From positions 8,748 through 18,963 of the forward strand of contig JAPLMC010000090.1 in NCBI GenBank assembly GCA_026387215.1: 10,216 nt of DNA. Reading direction: 5' to 3'. Shown here in pieces: positions 1 through 5,374 of this stretch; the stretch's first letter is position 1, and every line of letters begins with the position of its first letter. The position numbers and the translations under genes are program-made. This DNA is from Candidatus Omnitrophota bacterium. Its GTDB lineage: Bacteria > Omnitrophota > Gorgyraeia > Gorgyraeales > Gorgyraeaceae. The notes beneath the pieces were generated by a model. It ran no database searches, had not been told where the DNA came from, and saw only the letters and a program-made list of their open reading frames with translations.

Positions 1-690
1 GCCTATATGCTCCGCCATGGAGCTCACAAGAGCACTTTTGCCCATAGCTGGACGACCCGCAAAAACCACAAGATCTGACGGGTGCAATCCTGCGGTTAAG
101 CTGTCAAGATCACTGAATCCCGTAGGAATGCCTGTAACATGCGCCTTTTTCTGATAAAGCTGGTCTATGGTCTCTATGCTGTCTTTTATTATCTCTTTAA
201 TCGATACAAAACTTGATTCTATCTTTTTAGAAGAGATATCGAATATTATGCGCTCGGCGTTATCTAAAATTTTTTCTACTTCGCCGTGCACTGCGTAGCT
301 TTCCGATATAATATTAGTAGCTGCGGAAATAAGGTTCCTCAGTATGCTTTTTTCTTTTACTATTGTCGCGTAATGCTTTATATTGGCTGCCGTAGGCACG
401 ACCGTAGTAAGGCTTGCGATATAAGTGGACCCACCTATCCTATCCAAGTCATCTGTTTTTTTTAATTCTTCTATAAGCGTAACTATATCAATAGCTTTGC
501 TGTCGCTGTATAGCCTTATCATACTCTCAAAGATCCTGCGATTTGAGTCATTATAAAAGCTGGCGCTAGTCAGCAATTCTATGGCGTAGCTAATGGCTGT
601 TTCTTCTATAAGCATAGAGCCAAGAACAGCCATCTCCGCTTCTAGATTTTGCGGCGGCATTTTTTCAAAATTAACATCAATTTTTTCCAT
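1..690 (-). CDS. dnaB: Replicative DNA helicase DnaB, N-terminal 230 residues (partial, runs off the window)
   Basis: Reading back from an ATG at 688-690 the frame stays open to base 1, giving 230 residues. The start reads MEKIDVNFEKMPPQNLEAEM, followed by AVLGSML, the usual DnaB N-terminal helical domain that contacts primase (about residues 10-110). A linker follows, then VTGIPTGFSDLDSLTAGLHP and the start of the RecA-like motor, with Walker A GRPAMGKSAL at about residues 212-221. The remaining motor motifs lie outside the window. DnaB is the hexameric ring helicase that unwinds DNA at the replication fork. It follows rplI, as in many bacteria (rpsF-ssb-rpsR-rplI-dnaB). No Shine-Dalgarno sequence precedes the ATG; instead a perfect hairpin (699-716) lies 8 bases upstream. 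A second in-frame ATG (M11) also lacks one. Identity is certain from motifs; the exact start is likely. Confidence 0.95.
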   Translation of the reverse strand, partial: MEKIDVNFEKMPPQNLEAEMAVLGSMLIEETAISYAIELLTSASFYNDSNRRIFESMIRLYSDSKAIDIVTLIEELKKTDDLDRIGGSTYIASLTTVVPTAANIKHYATIVKEKSILRNLISAATNIISESYAVHGEVEKILDNAERIIFDISSKKIESSFVSIKEIIKDSIETIDQLYQKKAHVTGIPTGFSDLDSLTAGLHPSDLVVFAGRPAMGKSALVSSMAEHIG

Positions 691-698
691 TATAAATT

Positions 699-785
699 GG
701 CACACTAAAGTGTGCCCTACAATATTGTTGCAAAGGCCTTCATAAAAAGGTAGGTTAAAACCTGCCTATTCTCGGCCTTTGCCTT
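699..785 (-). repeat. Palindromic intergenic repeat, family A, copy A1
   Basis: This two-part palindromic element fills the rplI-dnaB spacer. Part one is GGCACACT-AA-AGTGTGCC at 699-716. A short self-complementary CAATATTG follows at 720-727. Part two is a nested hairpin whose outer arms are CAAAGGCC (731-738) and GGCCTTTG (774-781), with an inner arm pair around GGTTAAAACC; the inner left arm is degraded here. Copies at 1277-1363 and 3160-3247 have the same layout and orientation relative to the genes. It is too small to encode a protein. Confidence 0.9.
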
Positions 786-811
786 AACTTATCTCCCCTA
801 TCCTGGCCTTT

Positions 812-1255
812 TTATTTTTTCACCACCCATACTTTTACCTCTGCAGTCACTTCCGGGTGGAGTTTTACAGCTATGTTATAAACGCCTAACTTTTTTATCG
901 GTTCTTCAAGGATTATTTTCCGCTTTTCCACATTAAGCCCTTCCATTTCAAACGCCCGGCTTATATCCTGGCTCGTAACGCTTCCAAAAAGCTTATCATC
1001 TTCTCCTGCTTCCATCGGTATAGTACAAGAAAAGGCGGCTATTTTCGCCATAATCGCTTCTGCTTCCTTTTTTTCTTTCGCTGCGACAACTAGCTTTTTC
1101 TTTTTGATGCTATCTACGATTTTTAAATTTTGTCCGACAGCTATTTTAGCAAGATTTTTCGGAAATAAAAAATTCCTGGCAAAACCATCTTTTATATCTA
1201 TTATATCTCCCATTGAGCCCACGTTTTTAACATCTTCTATCAATATGACTTTCAT
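812..1255 (-). CDS. rplI: 50S ribosomal protein L9 (bL9)
   Basis: The 147-residue product is full length for L9. It opens with MKVILIEDVKNVGSMGDI and continues DGFARNFLFPKNLA, the conserved N-terminal domain that binds 23S rRNA near the L1 stalk. A lysine-rich connecting helix follows (about residues 40-75), then the C-terminal domain containing LFGSVTSQDI and ending VKVWVVKK. L9 is a large-subunit protein that limits frameshifting and restrains neighbouring ribosomes. The ATG at 1253-1255 is preceded by AAGGAGAG at a good distance, so the start is secure. It lies between rpsR and dnaB, with family A repeats in both spacers. Nothing in the protein looks unusual. Confidence 0.98.
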   Translation of the reverse strand: MKVILIEDVKNVGSMGDIIDIKDGFARNFLFPKNLAKIAVGQNLKIVDSIKKKKLVVAAKEKKEAEAIMAKIAAFSCTIPMEAGEDDKLFGSVTSQDISRAFEMEGLNVEKRKIILEEPIKKLGVYNIAVKLHPEVTAEVKVWVVKK

Positions 1256-1276
1256 GAATATCTCTCCTTGCCTTTT

Positions 1277-1363
1277 GGCACACTAAAGTGTGCCTTACAA
1301 ATTTGTAACAAAGGCACATCATAAATAGGCAGGTTAAAACCTGCCTATTCCGTGCCTTTGCCT
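1277..1363 (-). repeat. Palindromic intergenic repeat, family A, copy A2
   Basis: This is the best preserved family A copy, filling the rpsR-rplI spacer. Hairpin one is GGCACACT-AA-AGTGTGCC at 1277-1294. A 12-base perfect palindrome, TACAAATTTGTA, follows at 1296-1307. The second hairpin has outer arms CAAAGGCAC (1309-1317) and GTGCCTTTG (1352-1360) and perfect 12-base inner arms ending in GGTT-AA-AACC. Compared with copy A1, the outer stem has C:G replaced by A:T, so both sides changed together. Unlike A1 and A3, the hairpin is separated from the next start codon by a proper ribosome binding site. Confidence 0.92.
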
Positions 1364-1645
1364 TTATTCTCCTACGTACGGCAGTATCGCTATATGCCTT
1401 GCTCTTTTTATTGCAGTTGCTATCTTTCTCTGGTGTTTTGCGCAATTGCCGGTTAGTCTGTTCGGCATTATCTTTCCTTTTTCAGTAATAAATCTTTTTA
1501 ACCTCATGGAATCCTTGTAATCTATGGACTCTGTTTTATCTAGGCAAAATCTACATGATTTTTTCCTGAAAAATTTTTCTTTTGAATCAAATTTCTTAGT
1601 TTTTGTTTTTGGCTTCCTTGTTTTTTCATCAGATCGTCTTGGCAT
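1364..1645 (-). CDS. rpsR: 30S ribosomal protein S18 (bS18)
   Basis: This 93-residue protein has the S18 core. CRFCLDKTESIDYKD is followed by LKRFITEKGKIMPNRLTGNC, then AKHQRKIATAIKRARHIAIL, ending PYVGE. Cysteines in CRFC and in TGNC fit the C-plus, zinc-binding version of S18. A basic N-terminal extension of about 30 residues (MPRRSDEKTRKPKTKTKKFD) makes it longer than the usual ~75 residues. S18 sits on the small-subunit platform and pairs with S6, whose gene rpsF lies two genes upstream. The ATG at 1643-1645 is preceded by TAAGGAGA, a strong ribosome binding site. Confidence 0.98.
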   Translation of the reverse strand: MPRRSDEKTRKPKTKTKKFDSKEKFFRKKSCRFCLDKTESIDYKDSMRLKRFITEKGKIMPNRLTGNCAKHQRKIATAIKRARHIAILPYVGE

Positions 1646-1671
1646 CTTCTTTTCTCCTTATCGCTATGTTT

Positions 1672-1697
1672 GTCGTTCGTGACGAGCTAAGAACGAC
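1672..1697 (-). repeat. Inverted repeat in the ssb-rpsR spacer
   Basis: The arms GTCGTTC (1672-1678) and GAACGAC (1691-1697) form a 7-bp stem with a 12-base loop, 26-53 bases upstream of the rpsR start. Only one copy is present in this window, so I cannot tell whether it is a dispersed element or a local RNA structure. No U-tract follows it, so it is not an intrinsic terminator. Confidence 0.6.
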
Positions 1698-1701
1698 GAT
1701 T

Positions 1702-2142
1702 TTAGAATGGCGCATCTTCTTCAGGCTTAATATTATCTGCCGGCGCATCTTCTGTAAATGTTTCTTTATGAGTTTCTGGTATTTCTTCCGTACCTGGCGT
1801 TTGTTTCCCGCCAGGAGGAGCCCCTAAAAACTGGACTCGTTCAGCAACAATATCCAGGCTGTTTCTTTTTTGGCCATCCTGTTCCCATGCGCGATATTGC
1901 AACCTGCCTTCCACAAATACAGGCCTACCTTTTGTCAGATACTGACTGCAGCTTTCAGCCTGTTTTCCAAATACAACCACCCTTACAAAACACACTTCAT
2001 CTTTTTTTTCACCATGCTGCGTTACAAATGTCCTATTCGCAGCTAGTCCAAAAGTTGCAACAGGCGCGCCGCTTGGAACATAACGAAGCTCAGGATCTCT
2101 TGTAAGATTACCGATCATAAATATTTTATTAAGACTTGCCAT
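1702..2142 (-). CDS. ssb: Single-stranded DNA-binding protein
   Basis: The 146-residue product starts MASLNKIFMIGNLTRDPELR and has the OB fold over about residues 1-105. Family features include GNLTRDPE, FGLAANR, VRVVVFGKQAE, YLTKGRPVFVEGRLQYR and the aromatic W in AWEQDGQ. A Pro/Glu/Thr-rich disordered tail ends EEDAPF, a version of the acidic DDDIPF tip that recruits replication and repair proteins. SSB coats single-stranded DNA at the fork. The frame is open to 2202, but the ATG at 2140-2142 is chosen because it has GGGAGGAAAG just upstream and matches the family; the extra 20 codons are encoded by repeat B1. It lies between rpsF and rpsR as in many bacteria. Confidence 0.97.
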   Translation of the reverse strand: MASLNKIFMIGNLTRDPELRYVPSGAPVATFGLAANRTFVTQHGEKKDEVCFVRVVVFGKQAESCSQYLTKGRPVFVEGRLQYRAWEQDGQKRNSLDIVAERVQFLGAPPGGKQTPGTEEIPETHKETFTEDAPADNIKPEEDAPF

Positions 2143-2150
2143 TTTCTTTC

Positions 2151-2232
2151 CTCCCAAAATTTTGCTTACAAAATTTTGATCCCGATTCCCTCGCCGCATC
2201 ATTTTTATCTGATGGCGACTCGAGACAAGGGA
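2151..2232 (-). repeat. Palindromic intergenic repeat, family B, copy B1, ending at the ssb ribosome binding site
   Basis: This element fills the rpsF-ssb spacer and matches the one at 2532-2610. On the transcribed strand it starts GGTCCCTTGT, passes through a hairpin with arms TGATGGCG-type, then CGGGATC and two copies of the self-complementary CAAAATTTTG separated by four bases, and ends directly on the GGGAGG that serves ssb. The two CAAAATTTTG copies can pair with each other next to the ribosome binding site. The central hairpin arms are ATCA/TGAT here and CACC/GGTG in the other copy, so both sides changed together. Confidence 0.85.
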
Positions 2233-2245
2233 CCATTTTATTTTT

Positions 2246-2527
2246 CTAAACCTCTACTATAAGCAACCGCAATATCAACTCATTAAGAACAAGATTTTTC
2301 TTTATAACATCTATAGCATCAGGCGCAATGCTGAAATTTATTCGATAATAAATGCCTTCTTTGTTTTTCTTCACAGGGTATGCTAATTTGTTTTTTCCAA
2401 GTTCTTTTGCCTCAGATATAGCGCCTTTATGTTTTGTGATAAGCTCCTGTATATGACCTAAAATTTTATCTACTCCTGCTTTGTCCAAATCTGATTTTAA
2501 AATAAATATTGCTTCATACTGTTTCAT
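2246..2527 (-). CDS. rpsF: 30S ribosomal protein S6 (bS6)
   Basis: This 93-residue protein opens MKQYEAIFILKSDLDKAGVD and has the S6 ferredoxin-like fold. A helix (DKILGHIQELITKHKG) is followed by AKELGKNKLAYPVKKNKEGI, the typical S6 G-K-(R/K)-L-A-Y-P segment, then YYRINFSIAPDAIDVIKKN and LNELILRLLIVEV. S6 binds S18 on the platform of the small subunit; its partner gene rpsR is nearby. The frame is open to 2602, but the ATG at 2525-2527 is taken because GGAGG lies 5 bases upstream and the protein then has the family length. The 25 extra codons would come from repeat B2. Confidence 0.97.
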   Translation of the reverse strand: MKQYEAIFILKSDLDKAGVDKILGHIQELITKHKGAISEAKELGKNKLAYPVKKNKEGIYYRINFSIAPDAIDVIKKNLVLNELILRLLIVEV

Positions 2528-2531
2528 CCGA

Positions 2532-2610
2532 TCCTCCAAAATTTTGTGAAACAAAATTTGATTCCGAGTCTCGCCCGCCACCTTTGGTGGCGAGGTGTAC
2601 AAGGGACCTC
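2532..2610 (-). repeat. Palindromic intergenic repeat, family B, copy B2, carrying the rpsF ribosome binding site
   Basis: This is the second family B copy, in the pth-rpsF spacer. It shares with B1 the GGTCCCTTGT start, the central hairpin (here a perfect CGCCACC-TTT-GGTGGCG on the given strand, about 2575-2592), a CGGAATC segment and the two CAAAATTTTG-like palindromes, one of which is slightly shortened. It ends TTTTGGAGG, and that GGAGG is the rpsF ribosome binding site 5 bases before its ATG. It begins directly after the pth stop codon. Confidence 0.85.
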
Positions 2611-2611
2611 T

Positions 2612-3148
2612 TCATCTGTTGAATTTATTCATTGCCGCGTTAACACCTTGATCTATCCAATATTCGCAAGCCTGTGAAGCACTATCCAGTATATCTGGAA
2701 GGCTTTTTTGTTCGGTTTTTGTAAATTTATCAAGCACATAATTTGAAAGAACTTTTATATTTTTTCTGCCTAGAATCCCCAGCCTCATCCTTGAAAATTC
2801 ATGCGTACTGATAGAATCTATTATAGAATTCAATCCGTTATGGCCTCCACTTGAACCTTTAGGCTTTATCCTTATCGCGCCAAAAGGCAATGCATCGGTT
2901 TCTATCTTCAGCCAATTCAAAATAGGCCTTACTGAATTGCCTGAAAGATTCATAAATGTCTGGGGCATTGCAAGAAAAGCTTTTTCTCTGCCTATAACCC
3001 CTTCGCCCACAAGAGCGTTAAAACGCTTATTTATTTTAAATTTTATATTATTAGCCCTGGCAAAATTCTCTAAGACTAAAAATCCTGCATTGTGGCGCGT
3101 AAGAGCATATTCTGCACCTGGATTGCCGAGACCTACAATTAATTTCAT
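2612..3148 (-). CDS. pth: Peptidyl-tRNA hydrolase with a 9-residue internal deletion
   Basis: Pth frees tRNA from peptidyl-tRNAs dropped by ribosomes. The 178-residue product starts MKLIVGLGNPGAEYALTRHN and keeps the key residues N9, catalytic H19, N67 (in MPQTFMNLSG) and H103-N104 (in GGHNGL). It is shorter than usual. Bacterial Pth normally reads about 'ilVvhDDldLPlG' before the basic strand, but here WLKIE is followed directly by TDALPFGAIRIK. About nine residues are missing, including the core strand and the Asp equivalent to E. coli D93. The frame is kept. The ATG at 3146-3148 is chosen by family match; it lacks a Shine-Dalgarno sequence and a family A hairpin sits 11 bases upstream. In-frame codons up to 3205 are repeat-derived. 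Activity is doubtful. Confidence 0.93.
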   Translation of the reverse strand: MKLIVGLGNPGAEYALTRHNAGFLVLENFARANNIKFKINKRFNALVGEGVIGREKAFLAMPQTFMNLSGNSVRPILNWLKIETDALPFGAIRIKPKGSSGGHNGLNSIIDSISTHEFSRMRLGILGRKNIKVLSNYVLDKFTKTEQKSLPDILDSASQACEYWIDQGVNAAMNKFNR

Positions 3149-3159
3149 ACGTTGTTTCT

Positions 3160-3247
3160 GGCACACTAAAGTGTGCCCTACAGCTATGGTCGCAAAGGCC
3201 TTCATAAGCAGGAAGATTAAAATCTGCCTATTCTCGGCCTTTGTCTT
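3160..3247 (-). repeat. Palindromic intergenic repeat, family A, copy A3
   Basis: The third family A copy occupies the rplY-pth spacer. It has the same GGCACACT-AA-AGTGTGCC hairpin (3160-3177) and outer arms CAAAGGCC (3193-3200) and GGCCTTTG (3236-3243). The inner hairpin centre is AGATT-AA-AATCT where A1 and A2 have AGGTT-AA-AACCT, a paired G:C to A:T change. Its left inner arm is otherwise degraded. Orientation relative to the genes is the same as in A1 and A2. Confidence 0.9.
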
Positions 3248-3251
3248 TAAA

Positions 3252-3965
3252 TTATTTTTTCTCTTCTTTTTTCTCTGCTTTCGGAGCTTCAGCCTTTTCT
3301 TCTTCTTCTTCAGCCTCTTCTTTTTCTTTCTTTTCTCTTATAAGTTCAGGCTCTAACGACTCGCCTTCCACAGGTGCTGCAACAGCTTCTTCAACTGTTT
3401 TTACATGTTCAACGCTGAATACTATGCTTTCAGGGTCTCCTAGGATTTTTACTCCTTCCGGAGACAATATGTCTTTTATGCTCAATGTACTGCCTATCTT
3501 GAGATTTGTAACATCTACTTCTATCTTGTCCGGTATATTTGTAGGCAAGCATTCTACATCTGCTTCCCACATAATATGCTGCAGTAACCCGCCTTCCTGT
3601 TTTACACCAATTGCTTCACCTTTTGCTATAATAGGAACCTTTACTTTCAATGTTTCTGTAAGAGATATCTCATTTAAATCCACATGCACAAGCTTGTTCT
3701 TAATAGGATCTTTTTGTAACTCTTTTATTACAACAATTCTTTCTTTTTTCTTTTTATCGCCTTCGACAAAAAGTTTTATGATAACATTTTCTCCAGCCTC
3801 TGTTTGCAAAGTTTTGGAAAGACTCTTGGAGTCTATTTTTAAAGACAATGTCTCCTCTCCTTTTCTATAAACCACACCTGGCACCAGGCCTGTGTTCCTG
3901 AGCTTTTTATTCAACTCTTTTCCTTTTTCTTCTCTTAGACTTGCTTTTAATTCTACGAAATCCAT
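3252..3965 (-). CDS. rplY: 50S ribosomal protein L25, long CTC form (bL25)
   Basis: This 237-residue protein is the long form of L25 (general stress protein CTC type), which binds 5S rRNA. The N-terminal 5S-binding barrel covers about residues 1-95, with LRNTGLVPGVVYRKG and KDPIKNKLVHVDLNEI. The C-terminal TL5-type beta domain (about 100-190) includes VPIIAKGEAIGVKQEGGLLQ, EADVECLPTNIPDKIEVDV and LSIKDILSPEGVKIL. A low-complexity Lys/Glu tail follows (about 208-237). The frame extends to a GTG at 3974, but the ATG at 3963-3965 has AAAGGG about 8 bases upstream and is preferred. It sits between prs and pth, the common prs-ctc-pth order. Confidence 0.96.
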   Translation of the reverse strand: MDFVELKASLREEKGKELNKKLRNTGLVPGVVYRKGEETLSLKIDSKSLSKTLQTEAGENVIIKLFVEGDKKKKERIVVIKELQKDPIKNKLVHVDLNEISLTETLKVKVPIIAKGEAIGVKQEGGLLQHIMWEADVECLPTNIPDKIEVDVTNLKIGSTLSIKDILSPEGVKILGDPESIVFSVEHVKTVEEAVAAPVEGESLEPELIREKKEKEEAEEEEEKAEAPKAEKKEEKK

Positions 3966-4047
3966 TTTAATCACCCTTTCTAAAACATACCGTTAGGTTA
4001 AAGACTGAGAATTTTTTAATCTTAACTCAATCTTAGCCTTATAATTG

Positions 4048-4974
4048 TTAATTAAACAAACAGCTTACAGATTCCTCGTTGTGAATTCTCTTTATTGCTT
4101 CTGCTAAAAGAGGCGCTATTGATAAAACCTCTATCTTTTTATGCTTTTTCCCATTCTCCACAGGTATTGTATTTGTTACAAATAATTTCTTTATAATAGA
4201 ATTGCTTATGCGTTTTATTGCAGGCCCTGAAAGAACGGGGTGCGTAATGGCGGCGTATATTTCTTTTGCGCCTTGTTTTTTTAGAGCCGAGACTGCTTCT
4301 ACAAGAGACGACGCTGTAGAAACTAGGTCATCAACTATTATAACATTCTTGCCTTTGATATCGCCAAGTATATTCATAGCCTCTGTGTCTTCTTCGCTAA
4401 TCCTGCGTTTATCAACTATAGCAAGAGGCGCTTCGAATTTCTTGGCGTAAGCCCTTGCTGTTTTTATTCCACCTACATCGGGAGAAACTATTACTATATT
4501 TTTCAGCTTTATTTTTTTTATATGATTTACAAAAACATTTACTGCGTATAGATGATCCATGGGTATATCAAAAAATCCTTGAATTTGGCCTGCATGTAAA
4601 TCCACTGTCAGAATTCTGTCTGCGCCTGAAGTAGTAATAAGGTTTGCAACAAGTTTTGCTGTTATTGGAACGCGAGGCTGATCTTTTCTATCCTGCCTGG
4701 CATAGCCAAAATAAGGCAGTACCGCTGTAATTCTTTTTGCAGAAGCCCTTCTAAGTGCGTCTATTATGATCAAAAGCTCCATGAGATTATTATTCACAGG
4801 AGGACAAGTTGATTGAACTATAAAAACGTCTTTACCACGCACGTTTTCATTTATTTTTACGCGTATCTCACCTTCGCTAAACGTGGTGACAAGCGTGTCT
4901 ACCAAAGGCGTATCTAAATATTTACATATTTCCTGCGCTAATTTAGGATTTGCATTTCCAGCAATTATTTTCAT
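4048..4974 (-). CDS. prs: Ribose-phosphate pyrophosphokinase (PRPP synthetase)
   Basis: The enzyme moves pyrophosphate from ATP to ribose 5-phosphate, making PRPP for purine, pyrimidine, histidine, tryptophan and NAD synthesis. The 308-residue product is full length. It starts MKIIAGNANPKLAQEICKYL and contains FSEGEI, YARQDRK (about 91-97), the cation-binding DLHAGQIQGFF (125-135), SPDVGG and the ribose-phosphate loop VDDLVSTASS (214-223). That loop usually ends in a GGT or AGT triplet; here it reads ASS, which is uncommon. The frame starts at an ATG at 4986, but the ATG at 4972-4974 is preferred because GGGAGAGG lies just upstream and the family begins there. It follows the broken glmU, with repeat D1 in the spacer. 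Confidence 0.97.
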   Translation of the reverse strand: MKIIAGNANPKLAQEICKYLDTPLVDTLVTTFSEGEIRVKINENVRGKDVFIVQSTCPPVNNNLMELLIIIDALRRASAKRITAVLPYFGYARQDRKDQPRVPITAKLVANLITTSGADRILTVDLHAGQIQGFFDIPMDHLYAVNVFVNHIKKIKLKNIVIVSPDVGGIKTARAYAKKFEAPLAIVDKRRISEEDTEAMNILGDIKGKNVIIVDDLVSTASSLVEAVSALKKQGAKEIYAAITHPVLSGPAIKRISNSIIKKLFVTNTIPVENGKKHKKIEVLSIAPLLAEAIKRIHNEESVSCLFN

Positions 4975-4986
4975 AACCTCTCCCAT

Positions 4987-5023
4987 AAACTTGACATTCT
5001 GACAATGTAAGTTTTGTCAAGTT
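4987..5023 (-). repeat. Palindromic repeat, family D, copy D1, supplying the stop codon of the glmU 3' fragment
   Basis: This 37-base element has perfect 9-base terminal arms, AACTTGACA (4988-4996) and TGTCAAGTT (5015-5023), and an internal TGACAATG segment. Its reverse complement matches 7420-7456 at 35 of 37 positions. The arm encodes the end of the upstream reading frame: the TGA stop (5017-5019) is part of ACTTGA. It fills the spacer before the prs ribosome binding site. Confidence 0.9.
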
Positions 5024-5346
5024 GTTTGAATTTTAAGATTGTTTTTAATCTTATTTAATAATTTTGCAGGTATTCCTACAACTGTTTTGCCTGCCGGAAC
5101 ATTTTTATTTCTGGTGACAACGCTTCCTGCGCCTGTAACTGCACCTTTGCCTATCTTTACAGGAGCTATAAGAATAGTTCCAGTGCCTATAAAAGCATTG
5201 TCTTCTATAACAGTCTTATGCTTTTCCTTGCCATCATAATTAGCAACGATCGTCCCTGCGCCTATATTAACATTCTTGCCTATTATAGTATCTCCTATAT
5301 AACACTGATGTCTAATTTTAGTCTCCTGGCCAACACAAGAGCGCAC
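5017..5346 (-). CDS. glmU: C-terminal left-handed beta-helix fragment of GlmU, frameshifted away from the N-terminal part
   Basis: GlmU-like sequence in this frame runs from about 5418, beginning GPFARLRPGTVIGDKVGIGN, to the stop at 5017-5019. The only evident start is a GTG at 5344-5346, giving 109 residues. Hexapeptide repeats and acetyltransferase residues are visible: R in RLRPG, H and Y in IRHQCYIGD, N in VANYDG and K in KEKHKT. The Lys normally found in NFVE(M/I)KK is replaced (NFVEIVRS). The tail ends in PAGKTVVGIPAKLL, more like other hexapeptide acyltransferases. GlmU acetylates glucosamine 1-phosphate with acetyl-CoA. With the helix start missing and no continuous frame from the N-terminal part, this is probably a decayed 3' half; a free-standing acetyltransferase is less likely. 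Confidence 0.85.
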   Translation of the reverse strand: MRSCVGQETKIRHQCYIGDTIIGKNVNIGAGTIVANYDGKEKHKTVIEDNAFIGTGTILIAPVKIGKGAVTGAGSVVTRNKNVPAGKTVVGIPAKLLNKIKNNLKIQTT

Positions 5347-5374
5347 TATCTCAACAAAGTTGCCTATTCCAACC

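Noticed and set aside
699..781. Family A hairpins as rho-independent terminators
   Set aside because: No T-run follows the stems on the minus strand, and they lie inside a co-directional ribosomal protein gene series where termination would be unexpected.
2143..2202. N-terminal extension of SSB by 20 residues
   Set aside because: The codons come from repeat B1; the internal ATG has the ribosome binding site and matches the family.
3149..3205. N-terminal extension of Pth by 19 residues
   Set aside because: The codons come from repeat A3 and include GHTLVCQK from the hairpin; Pth starts at MKLIVGLGNPG.
699..3247. CRISPR array
   Set aside because: The repeats are hundreds of bases apart with whole genes between them, are palindromic throughout and have no regular spacers.
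3241..3870. Plus-strand open frame rich in Ser and Phe opposite rplY
   Set aside because: It is the mirror of the Lys/Glu-rich rplY codons, has no recognisable domain, and rplY is certain.
3966..4047. Regulatory RNA or terminator in the prs-rplY spacer
   Set aside because: Only a short direct repeat of TAAGATT and weak pairing are visible; no convincing stem with a U-tract.
4988..5023. TTGACA in the arms of the family D palindromes as promoter elements
   Set aside because: No -10 element at a proper distance was found inside or beside either copy.
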